Source: Pseudoxanthobacter soli DSM 19599
Lineage (GTDB): Bacteria; Pseudomonadota; Alphaproteobacteria; Rhizobiales; Segnochrobactraceae
Length of the DNA stretch: 64,000 nucleotides
Reading direction: 5' to 3'
NCBI RefSeq assembly: GCF_900148505.1
Contig: NZ_FRXO01000003.1
Span: 62,001-126,000, forward strand
Shown: in pieces, positions 28,333-35,808 of the stretch
How positions within the stretch are numbered: the stretch's first letter is position 1
Layout of the letters: each line of letters opens with the position of its first letter
The notes under the pieces: model-generated
What the model saw: only the letters and a program-made list of their open reading frames with translations
Databases searched by the model: none
What the model was told of the DNA's origin: nothing
Program-made: the position numbers and the translations under genes

Positions 28333-29724
28333 ATGGATGACGACGACGATATCGGCTTCGACAGCGGCGGATGGGGCGCGCCCGGGACCGTGCCCGCCGT
28401 TCTGGCGCCGGTTCTCGCCGCGCTCGGCTTCCTTGTGTTCGCCGCCCTCAGGGGCGAGCTTTCCTCAGGCACCGCGCTCCTCGGCATCCTGATCGTCGGC
28501 GCGGTCGGGTTCGTCGCCGCGCTCGGCCTCGGCGCGCGGGTTCGCCGCCGGGTGCGGCGCGCACCCGAGGCCAGTCGGACGCTGTGGCCCGACGGCGGCA
28601 TGAAGCTGACCGTCGAGGCCCTGCCGGAACCCTGCTACATCGCCGATTCGCGCGGCCGGCTGCGGTTCGCCAATGCGGCCGCGGCCGCCGCCTTCGGCCC
28701 GATCCAGCCGGGAGACCCGCTGTCGTTCCGCCTGCGTGTGCCGTCGGTGCTGGAAGCGCTCGACCGCGTTTCGGCCGGCGGGCCGGCTGAGGCGGTCGCC
28801 TGGACCGAAAAGATTCCAACCGATCGCTGGTACGAGGCGCGCATCGTGCCGCTGCGCCTGCCGGGGCGCGAGCGGCGCGTCGGCGACGGGCCGGACTTCG
28901 TGTTCCTCATGATCCACGATCAGACCGAGCAGAAGCGCACCGAGACGCTGCGCGCCGACTTCGTCGCCAACGCCAGCCACGAACTGCGCACGCCGCTCGC
29001 CTCGCTGTCCGGCTTCATCGAGACCCTGCAGGGCCCCGCCCGCAAGGACGAGGTGGCGCGCGAACGCTTCCTTGCGATCATGGCCGAGCAGGCGCGCCGG
29101 ATGGGCCGGCTGATCGACGACCTGCTGCACCTGTCGCGCATCGAGATGCGTGCCCACATCCGCCCCTCGGCCCTGGTCGATCTCGGCGCGGTCGTGCGCA
29201 CTGTCGCCGACGGTCTGGAGCCGCTCGCCGACGAGAACGAGGTGGTGATCGTGCGCGAACTGCCGGAAAGCGGCCCGGTGGTGCGCGGCGACCGCGACGA
29301 ACTGGTGCAGGTGGTGGAAAACCTGGCCGAGAACGCCATCAAATACGGCGCCGCCGGCAAAAGGGTCGTGCTGTCGTGCTGGACCGACCGCAGCGGCGCC
29401 CAGCCGGCCGCGATCGTCTCGGTGCGAGATTTCGGCCCGGGCATCGCCCCGGAGCACCAGCCGCGCCTGACCGAGCGCTTCTATCGCGTCGACGTCGCCA
29501 CCAGCCGCAGTCAGCGCGGCACCGGCCTCGGGCTTTCCATCGTGAAGCACATCCTCGCCCGTCATGGTGGCCGGCTCTCCATCGAAAGCCAGCCGGGCAA
29601 GGGCGCGACGTTCATCCTCCGGCTCGATTGCGCCGAAGCGCCGCCGCCTGCGGCCATCGACGGCGAAAATGCCGGTCTTTCCAAAGAGTTGCACCTTCAT
29701 AAAACGACCATCGGAGAGTCATAA
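28333..29724 (+). CDS. phoR: Phosphate regulon sensor histidine kinase PhoR
   Basis: The 463-residue protein has two N-terminal membrane segments (about 20-39 and 46-68), a PAS domain (about 92-200), the HisKA dimerisation box with NASHELRTPL (His216) and a HATPase_c domain with ENAIKYG, DFGPGIAP and GTGLGLSIVKHI. It phosphorylates PhoB when phosphate is scarce. Its last ten codons coincide with a three-unit Pho box (29694-29726). In related bacteria pstSCAB usually follows phoR; here phoU is next. Confidence 0.93.
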   Translation: MDDDDDIGFDSGGWGAPGTVPAVLAPVLAALGFLVFAALRGELSSGTALLGILIVGAVGFVAALGLGARVRRRVRRAPEASRTLWPDGGMKLTVEALPEPCYIADSRGRLRFANAAAAAAFGPIQPGDPLSFRLRVPSVLEALDRVSAGGPAEAVAWTEKIPTDRWYEARIVPLRLPGRERRVGDGPDFVFLMIHDQTEQKRTETLRADFVANASHELRTPLASLSGFIETLQGPARKDEVARERFLAIMAEQARRMGRLIDDLLHLSRIEMRAHIRPSALVDLGAVVRTVADGLEPLADENEVVIVRELPESGPVVRGDRDELVQVVENLAENAIKYGAAGKRVVLSCWTDRSGAQPAAIVSVRDFGPGIAPEHQPRLTERFYRVDVATSRSQRGTGLGLSIVKHILARHGGRLSIESQPGKGATFILRLDCAEAPPPAAIDGENAGLSKELHLHKTTIGES

Positions 29725-29726
29725 AA
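29694..29726 (+). promoter_or_regulatory. Pho box (three 11-bp units) at the 3' end of phoR
   Basis: Three units with exact 11-bp spacing are visible: CCTTCAT-AAAA, CGACCAT-CGGA and GAGTCAT-AAAA. Each resembles the PhoB half-site CTGTCAT followed by a four-base linker, and the outer two have A-rich linkers. The box overlaps the phoR stop codon and lies about 150 bp before phoU. It is probably the PhoB-dependent promoter for phoU-phoB and may be the relic of a pst promoter. Confidence 0.65.
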
Positions 29727-29869
29727 GGAAGGCAACCGGGATCGGCCCAGAGGGCGTTCCAGGCGGCTTCGCGGCATTGGCCGCTCGGCAAACCCGCACG
29801 GCGCGCTAAGATGGAACAGAACCCGTCGTCCGGACGACTCGACCGGACGCCCCTGTTCCAAATCTGGAG

Positions 29870-30637
29870 ATGGCAATGCCCCAGCACACCGTCGTCGCCT
29901 ACGACGACGAACTGAAGCAGCTTGCCGGCTGGATCGCCGAAATGGGCGGCCAGGCCGAGCGCCTGCTGATCGACGCCGTCACCGCGCTGTCGCGGATCGA
30001 CACCGACCTCGCCCAGCAGGTGATCGTCAACGACCAGCGCCTCGACATCGTGCAGCGCAAGGTGGAGGAAGCGGCGATCTCGATCATCGCCCGCCGCCAG
30101 CCGATGGCCCGCGACCTGCGCGAGATCGTCTCGGCGCTGCGTGTTTCGAACGATCTGGAGCGGGTCGGCGATCTCGCCAAGAACATCGCCAAGCGCGTGG
30201 TGGCCATGAACGGCCAGTACCAGTCGAAGCGGCTGGTGCTGGGCGTCGAGCACATCTCCGAGATCGCGCTCGAACAGATCAAGACCGTCATCGACGCCTA
30301 CACCGCCCGCGACGTCGAGGCGGCGGAAGCGGTGCGCAATCGCGACGACGAGATCGACGCGATGTACACCTCGCTGTTCCGCGAACTTCTGACCTACATG
30401 ATGGAAGACCCGCGCAACATCACGTTCTGCACGCATCTTCTGTTCTGCGCCAAGAACATCGAGCGCATCGGCGACCACGCCACCAACATCGCCGAGAACA
30501 TCCACTATCTCGTGACCGGCGAGCAGCCCGCGCTCGACCGTCCGAAGCTCGACAACAGCAGCCTGACCTCCGTCGAGTTCGGCAAGGCCGAACAGGCGCG
30601 GGCGACGGCGGCGAGCACCGAAACCGGCAAGGCCTGA
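29870..30637 (+). CDS. phoU: Phosphate signalling protein PhoU
   Basis: The protein is about 255 residues with two repeated three-helix PhoU domains. Metal-binding-type motifs are visible in each: ALRVSNDLERVGDLAKNIAK (about 84-103) and LFCAKNIERIGDHATNIAE (about 187-205). PhoU links the Pst transporter to PhoR and represses the Pho regulon when phosphate is plentiful. A weakly conserved Ala/Thr-rich tail follows. The start is MAMPQ, with MPQHTVVAYDD two codons on as an alternative. It lies directly between phoR and phoB with no pst genes in the window. Confidence 0.95.
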   Translation: MAMPQHTVVAYDDELKQLAGWIAEMGGQAERLLIDAVTALSRIDTDLAQQVIVNDQRLDIVQRKVEEAAISIIARRQPMARDLREIVSALRVSNDLERVGDLAKNIAKRVVAMNGQYQSKRLVLGVEHISEIALEQIKTVIDAYTARDVEAAEAVRNRDDEIDAMYTSLFRELLTYMMEDPRNITFCTHLLFCAKNIERIGDHATNIAENIHYLVTGEQPALDRPKLDNSSLTSVEFGKAEQARATAASTETGKA

Positions 30638-30686
30638 GGGCCTGCCGGACCCGCAAACCACCCAAGCACATCCGGGAAAGACGCCG

Positions 30687-31382
30687 ATGCCGTCGGTGAT
30701 GATCGTCGAGGACGAGGAGGCCCTGAGCCTCCTCCTGCGCTACAACCTCGAAGCGGAGGGCTTCGCCGTCGAAGCCTGCATGCGCGGCGACGAGGCCGAA
30801 ATCCGGCTGCGCGAGAGCCAGCCCGACCTGGTGCTGCTCGACTGGATGCTGCCGGGCCTTTCGGGCATCGAGCTGTGCCGGCGCCTGAGGGCGCGGGAAG
30901 AGACCGAGCGGCTGCCGATCATCATGCTCACCGCCCGCGGCGAGGAGGCCGAGCGGGTGCGCGGGCTCGCCATTGGCGCCGACGACTACGTGGTCAAGCC
31001 GTTCTCGGTGCCGGAACTGATGGCGCGGGTGCGCGCCATCCTGCGCCGGGCGAAGCCGGAGGTGGTGTCGTCGCAGCTCAAGGCCGGCGACCTCGAACTC
31101 GACCGCGAGACCCACCGCGTGCGCCGCGGCGGCCGGGAAATCCACCTCGGCCCGACCGAGTTCCGCCTGCTCGAGTTCCTGATGACCTCCCCCGGCCGCG
31201 TGTTCGCCCGCGAGCAGCTGCTGGACGGGGTCTGGGGGCACGACGTCTATGTCGACGAGCGGACGGTGGACGTCCATGTCGGGCGCCTGCGCAAGTCCTT
31301 GAACCGCGGCAAGGCCAAGGACCCGATCCGCACCGTGCGCGGCTCCGGCTACGCCTTCGACGACCAGTTCGCGGCGAAGTGA
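30687..31382 (+). CDS. phoB: Phosphate regulon response regulator PhoB
   Basis: This is a 231-residue OmpR-family regulator. The receiver domain has the acidic pocket EDEE at 8-11, the phosphoacceptor Asp52 (LLDWMLPG), Thr in MLTARG, and Lys in VVKPFS. A winged-helix DNA-binding domain (about 130-225) contains GPTEFRLLEFLMTSPGRVFAREQLLDGVWG and ERTVDVHVGRLRKSL. It is phosphorylated by PhoR and binds Pho boxes, one of which precedes phoU. It is 49 bases downstream of phoU. Confidence 0.96.
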   Translation: MPSVMIVEDEEALSLLLRYNLEAEGFAVEACMRGDEAEIRLRESQPDLVLLDWMLPGLSGIELCRRLRAREETERLPIIMLTARGEEAERVRGLAIGADDYVVKPFSVPELMARVRAILRRAKPEVVSSQLKAGDLELDRETHRVRRGGREIHLGPTEFRLLEFLMTSPGRVFAREQLLDGVWGHDVYVDERTVDVHVGRLRKSLNRGKAKDPIRTVRGSGYAFDDQFAAK

Positions 31383-31615
31383 GCCGGCGGCGCACCCTGA
31401 CGACCGTAAAATCCGCATCCGGGCGGGAATAAAGTCCCCTGCCGGGTGTTTCATCGCGAGGCGGTCCCACTTCGGGGCTGCCGCTGCCTCGACGCGCGGG
31501 TTCGCCGGGCCGGGTTGGCCCGCTGCCGCTGCGAGAGGCTCTTGAATCTGGCGCCGCCGCTGAAGGCCCGCATTCGGAGGGTCGCAGGCACGACGCGCCA
31601 GTGAAAGGCGCTGCG

Positions 31616-32278
31616 ATGAAATCCCGCTTTGCCGTGCGGTGCGTTGCCCCCGCCCTCATCGTTCTCGCCATCGGCGCCGGCGCCGCCCGCGCGGACGATC
31701 TTTCCGGGCTCGCCGGCCGCTATGCCATCGGCACCGGCACCAACGTCGCCTTCTCCGTGGCGGCGTCGGTCGGCCCCGGCATTTCCGGCCGCTTCACCGG
31801 CTTTTCCGGCACCATCGATTTCGATCCCGTCCATGCCGAGCGGTCGTCGGTCACGTTCGACGTGAACGCGGCCTCGGTGACGACCGGCATCGCGCTGCTC
31901 GACGGCGTGCTGCGGTCCGATGCGGCGTTCAATGCGGACGCCTATCCGGTGATCTCGTTCCGCTCGACGGCGGTGCAGCGCACCGGCCCCGCCAGCGCCG
32001 ACATCGAGGGGCTGATGACGCTGCGCGGCCAGACGGTGCCGGAGCGCTTCAGCGTGGACCTCACCGGCCACGGTGGCGACAGCGCCGAGTTTCGCGTGAC
32101 CGGAACGCTGATGCGCACCGCCTTCGGCATGACGGCGGGCTTCCCGGCCTTTTCCGACAAGGTGGTGCTGAACCTCTCGGTCGACGGCCGCCGCCTGAGC
32201 GGTGCCCGGCAAGACGACGCCAGGCAAGACGGCGCCAGGCAAGACGGCGCCAGGCAAGACGGCGCCCGGCAGGGATGA
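31616..32278 (+). CDS. YceI-family periplasmic protein with a C-terminal pentapeptide repeat
   Basis: The ATG at 31616 gives 220 residues; a GTG at 31601 is an alternative. A signal peptide ends near GAARA (about residue 26). The YceI lipocalin-like domain follows, with FTGFSGTIDFDP, the SVTFDVNAASVTTG strand and PVISFRSTAV. YceI proteins bind isoprenoid-like lipids in the periplasm. The C-terminal 24 residues are a run of ARQDG units encoded by 15-bp tandem repeats, which is unusual for the family and probably a recent expansion. Confidence 0.9.
   Translation: MKSRFAVRCVAPALIVLAIGAGAARADDLSGLAGRYAIGTGTNVAFSVAASVGPGISGRFTGFSGTIDFDPVHAERSSVTFDVNAASVTTGIALLDGVLRSDAAFNADAYPVISFRSTAVQRTGPASADIEGLMTLRGQTVPERFSVDLTGHGGDSAEFRVTGTLMRTAFGMTAGFPAFSDKVVLNLSVDGRRLSGARQDDARQDGARQDGARQDGARQG
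32204..32275 (+). repeat. 15-bp in-frame tandem repeat at the 3' end of the YceI gene
   Basis: Four units begin at 32204, 32219, 32234 and 32249 (GCCAGGCAAGACGGC and close variants), with a partial fifth from 32264 that runs into the stop codon. The middle copies are identical, which implies recent expansion by slippage. Confidence 0.92.
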
Positions 32279-32502
32279 AGAAAAAAGCCGCCGCGCGTGG
32301 ATGAAATCCCGCGGGGCGGTGTTCTTGATCACAGGAAGCGCGGCGAGACCGCACCGCGGCACCCCCGATGCAGCGGCGCCGGCGACGGCAGAGCTTCCCG
32401 CCTGCCGGACGCACGCACGGCCCGAAACGGCCCTGCGGCGTCCGGCAGCCCCTCTCGGAAACATGCCGACACGCCGGGACAGACCGGCAAGGGAGACTGA
32501 CC

Positions 32503-32901
32503 ATGAGCCGTTCCCACCTTCTCCACGGCGCCGTCCTGCTGGCGGCCTGTGCCTTCCTCACCCCGGCGATTGCCGAGGACTACGCCTCCGGCGCCATCAA
32601 GACGATGCAGACCGCCCAGGGCGAGATCCTGACCGATGCCAAGGGCATGACGCTCTACACCTACGACAAGGACACGGCGGGCGTGTCCAACTGCTCCGGC
32701 GGCTGCGCGGTGAAGTGGCCGCCGCTGATGGCGGCCAAAGGCGCCAAGGCCACGGGCGCGTTCACCCTGATCAAGCGCGCCGACGGCGGCGAACAATGGG
32801 CGGCCGACGGCAAGCCGCTCTATCTGTGGCAGGGCGACAAGAAGCCGGGCGACGTCACCGGCGACGGCGTCGGTGGCGTCTGGCACCTCGCCAAGGAATA
32901 G
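32503..32901 (+). CDS. COG4315-type secreted protein (Yx(F/W/Y)xxD repeat family)
   Basis: From the ATG at 32503, with an AGGGAG site, the protein has 132 residues. A signal peptide precedes AIAED (about residue 25). It contains LTDAKGMTLYTYDKDTAGVSNCSGGCAVKWPPL and a later KPLYLWQGDKKPGDVTGDG segment, the paired motifs of the COG4315/DUF2511-like 'predicted lipoprotein' group. Two cysteines (NCSGGC) could form a disulfide. It lies nine bases before an ECF sigma gene, so it may be the envelope sensor or a target of that system. Confidence 0.82.
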   Translation: MSRSHLLHGAVLLAACAFLTPAIAEDYASGAIKTMQTAQGEILTDAKGMTLYTYDKDTAGVSNCSGGCAVKWPPLMAAKGAKATGAFTLIKRADGGEQWAADGKPLYLWQGDKKPGDVTGDGVGGVWHLAKE

Positions 32902-32909
32902 GCGCGTCG

Positions 32910-33416
32910 ATGTCCGCGTTCCTGGACGATCTCGAAGCCGCGGTTCCGGCGCTGCGCCGCTACGCACGCGCGCTGACGCGCGACGCCGACCGTGCCGACG
33001 ACCTCGTCCAGGACTGCCTGGAGCGGGCCATCGCGAAGCAGGGCCTGTGGCGGCCGCTCGGCCCCCTCAGGCCCTGGCTCTACCGCATCATGGTGAACCT
33101 CCACCGCAACGACGAGCGGCGGCGGCGACGCGCACCGGAGACCAGCGATCTCGACGAGCCCGGCTTCGAGCCGGCGACGCCGCCGTCCCAGGGCGCGCAC
33201 CTCGCGCTGGCGGAGACCGCGCGCGCGCTCGACCGGCTGCCGGCCGAGCAGCGCGAGGCGCTGCTGCTGGTGGTCACGGAAGGACTGAGCTACGCCGAGG
33301 CGGCGGCGGTTCTGGACATTCCCCAGGGAACGCTGATGTCGCGCATCGGGCGGGCGCGGGAGACCTTGAGGACGATGGCGGACGGAACGCAGCCGAAGCT
33401 GAGGACGGTGAAATGA
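32910..33416 (+). CDS. ECF-type RNA polymerase sigma factor
   Basis: The 168-residue protein has region 2 (ALRRYARALTRDADRADDLVQDCLERA, about 14-40, then LRPWLYRIMVNLHRNDERRR) and region 4 (LDRLPAEQREALLLVVTEGLSYAEAAAVLDIPQGTLMSRIGRARETLR), with no region 1 or 3. It directs RNA polymerase to a stress regulon. Its stop overlaps the start of the anti-sigma gene (ATGA), so the two are translationally coupled. Confidence 0.93.
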   Translation: MSAFLDDLEAAVPALRRYARALTRDADRADDLVQDCLERAIAKQGLWRPLGPLRPWLYRIMVNLHRNDERRRRRAPETSDLDEPGFEPATPPSQGAHLALAETARALDRLPAEQREALLLVVTEGLSYAEAAAVLDIPQGTLMSRIGRARETLRTMADGTQPKLRTVK

Positions 33417-34210
33417 GCGCCGACGACACCACTCCCGCGGCCGGCGCCGGCATCACCGAGGCCGACCTCCATGCCTATGTCGATGGCTGGCTCGATGCCG
33501 AAGGCCGGGCGAAGGTCGCCGCGCACCTCGCCGAACACCCGGCCGACCGCGCCCGCGTCGACGCCTGGCGGGTGCAGGCCGATCATCTCCGCGTCCTTCT
33601 CGGTGGAACCGTCGACGAGCCGGTGCCGCCGCGGCTCGACGTGCGCCGCATGGCGGAGGGCCGGCATGCAGCAAGGCGCCGCTTCGCGGTGATGGCCGCC
33701 TCCGCCGCGCTGCTCGTCGCCTTCGGCGCAGCCGGCGGCTGGTATGGCCGGGAACTGGCCGGCCCCGCCCCGGCGGACCGCGCGATGGTCGCCGAAGCCG
33801 AGGTCGCCCACGCGCTCTACACCCCCGAGGTGATGCACCCGGTCGAGGTCTCCGCCGATCAGGGCGACCATCTCGCGCGCTGGCTTTCCAAGCGGCTCGC
33901 CCGCCCGCTGGCGCTGCCGGATCTCTCGAAAGCCGGCTTCTCGCTGGTCGGCGGCCGGCTGCTTCCGGCCGGTGACGGGCCGGCGGCGCAGCTGATGTAC
34001 GAGAACCGCGAAGGCCGCCGCATCACGCTCTATGTCGTGCCCGGCACCGGGGGCGAGACGGCGATGCGGGTTTCCGAGCGGGACGGGCTCACCGCCGTGT
34101 CGTGGCGGGGCGAGAAGCTCGGCTGCGTGCTGGTCGGCGACCTGCCCAGGCCCGACCTGATGACGCTTGCCAAGGAAAGCTACCAGAGCCTGGACGGGCC
34201 GGAGGCGTGA
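33413..34210 (+). CDS. Transmembrane anti-sigma factor
   Basis: The 265-residue protein begins with an anti-sigma domain (ITEADLHAYVDGWLDAEGRAKVAAHLAEHP, about 14-43), lacking the Cys residues of a zinc-binding ZAS motif. A single membrane helix (about 93-111) and a periplasmic domain follow. It should hold the preceding ECF sigma factor at the inner membrane until an envelope signal releases it. The ATGA overlap with the sigma gene supports the pairing. Confidence 0.88.
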   Translation: MSADDTTPAAGAGITEADLHAYVDGWLDAEGRAKVAAHLAEHPADRARVDAWRVQADHLRVLLGGTVDEPVPPRLDVRRMAEGRHAARRRFAVMAASAALLVAFGAAGGWYGRELAGPAPADRAMVAEAEVAHALYTPEVMHPVEVSADQGDHLARWLSKRLARPLALPDLSKAGFSLVGGRLLPAGDGPAAQLMYENREGRRITLYVVPGTGGETAMRVSERDGLTAVSWRGEKLGCVLVGDLPRPDLMTLAKESYQSLDGPEA

Positions 34211-34229
34211 CGCGCGAGAGGGCCGCGGT

Positions 34230-34736
34230 TCAGGACGCGGCCGCCTTGTTCCACTTGCTCCAGCGCTTGACGAGCCGGTCGCGCTTCAGACGCGACAGCC
34301 GCTCGATCCAGAACACCCCGTCGAGCTGGTCGATCTCGTGCTGCAGGCAGACCGCGAGGAAGCCATCCGCCCAATCCTCCCGCGGCGTGCCGTCGAGGTC
34401 CTGCCAGGCCACGCGGACCCGGACCGGACGCTCCACCTCGTCGGTGATGCCGGGCATGGAGACGCTGCCTTCGGTGTGGCGCCCCGTTTCCGCCGACGCC
34501 TCCAGGACGTGCGGATTGACGTAGAACAGCGGCACGGCGGCACGGTCGAGTTCGATCGCCGTGAGCCGCAGCGAAACGCCGACATGGGGCGCGGTGATGC
34601 CGACACCCGGCGCCGCGCGCATGGTATCGACCAGATCCGACGCCAGCGCCCTGAGATCGTCGTCGAACGCCGCCACCGCCTCGGCGGGCCGCCGCAGGCC
34701 CGGATCGGGATATTTCAGGATCGGCCGGATCGCCAT
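34230..34736 (-). CDS. Peptide deformylase-like protein lacking canonical metal ligands
   Basis: The 168-residue protein aligns with peptide deformylase along its length, but all three motifs are altered. GxGxAAxQ is GVGITAPH (residues 44-51, Gln to His). EGCLS is EGSVS (metal-ligand Cys to Ser91). HExDH is HEIDQ (residues 133-137, second His to Gln). The catalytic Glu134 is kept. A normal deformylase needs Cys and both His for its metal, so this is probably a paralogue with changed or no activity. It is convergent with the anti-sigma gene. Confidence 0.85.
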   Translation of the reverse strand: MAIRPILKYPDPGLRRPAEAVAAFDDDLRALASDLVDTMRAAPGVGITAPHVGVSLRLTAIELDRAAVPLFYVNPHVLEASAETGRHTEGSVSMPGITDEVERPVRVRVAWQDLDGTPREDWADGFLAVCLQHEIDQLDGVFWIERLSRLKRDRLVKRWSKWNKAAAS

Positions 34737-34955
34737 GCGTTTCCCCTTGCCCGCGCAATCGGAGCCCGTCCGGCGGCCTTGCCGCTTCGGGGCCGGTCAT
34801 CGGGCCGCTGGACACGACAAAAGCGGCTATTCGGTGGAATCGCGCGGTTGCACAAAGCCGCCGTGAAACCGATACTGGTTCCAAACAATGCCGGACGCGA
34901 CTCGGACACCATCGGCCGGGCGCCGATACCGGCCATAAAGAGGAACACCCCCATC

Positions 34956-35621
34956 GTGTCAGCGACACCGCGGCACCGTTTCGTCATCGTCGACGATCAT
35001 CCCCTGGTCCGCGGGGCCCTGCGGCAGGTGCTGGAGGGCGTCGAGGACGATGTCGCCGTCGAGGAGGCGGGATCGCTGGACGAGGTGATCGCGCTGCTCG
35101 ACCGCCTGCCGGATGTCGACCTGCTGCTGCTCGACCTGTCGATGCCGGGTGTGCAGGGTTTTTCCGGACTGCTCTATCTGCGCGCGCAATTCCCGGCGGT
35201 TCCGGTCGTCGTGGTCTCGGCGACCGAGGAACCGGCGACCATCCGCAAGGCGATCGAGTTCGGGGCCGCCGGCTTCATCCCGAAATCCGTCGGCACGGAC
35301 ACCATCCGCGCCGCGGTCAAGGCCGTCACCGGCGGTGGCGAGTGGGTGCCCGCCGACATCGCGCTCGGCGCAGGAGACGACGGCGACGAGGATATCGTCC
35401 GCCGGCTGGAAACCCTCACGCCCCAGCAGCTGCGGGTGCTGATGATGCTGAGCGAGGGCCTGCTCAACAAGCAGATCGCCCACGCGCTGAGCGTTTCGGA
35501 AGCGACCGTGAAGGCCCACGTTTCCGCGGTGCTGCAGAAGCTCGGCGTCGAAAGCCGCACCCAGGCGGTGATCGCCGCCGCCCGGATCGCCGGGGCGCCG
35601 AAGGCGAGCGTCGCCGGCTGA
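34956..35621 (+). CDS. LuxR/NarL-family response regulator
   Basis: The GTG at 34956, preceded by AGAGGAA, gives 221 residues. The receiver domain has the acidic pair in VDDH (13-14), phosphoacceptor Asp60 (LLLLDLSMPG) and Lys in FIPKSV. The C-terminal LuxR-type helix-turn-helix reads LTPQQLRVLMMLSEGLLNKQIAHALSVSEATVKAHVSAVLQKLGV. No partner kinase is adjacent. Relatives with this architecture often lack a fixed kinase partner, so the signal is unknown. Confidence 0.9.
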   Translation: MSATPRHRFVIVDDHPLVRGALRQVLEGVEDDVAVEEAGSLDEVIALLDRLPDVDLLLLDLSMPGVQGFSGLLYLRAQFPAVPVVVVSATEEPATIRKAIEFGAAGFIPKSVGTDTIRAAVKAVTGGGEWVPADIALGAGDDGDEDIVRRLETLTPQQLRVLMMLSEGLLNKQIAHALSVSEATVKAHVSAVLQKLGVESRTQAVIAAARIAGAPKASVAG

Positions 35622-35808
35622 CCGCGGCTGCCGCGCGCCATCGCGTCGCGGTTTTGCAGGTCACGCGCTCGGACGTCTTGAGGGGCTTCGCCAAGGTTGC
35701 GCCCCTTTCCCAAGGCGACGGGTTGCGCTATGGATGGTGCATGGGTTGCGCCGCGGCGATAACGGCGTCGCAACCAGGCTCCTTTCCAGCGCACCGACCG
35801 AGGCGACC

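Noticed and set aside
31421-31455. GGGAATAAA with a downstream GTTT as a possible ECF-sigma promoter before the YceI gene
   Set aside because: Only one instance was found, no matching copy precedes the sigma operon, and it lies about 180 bp from the start codon.
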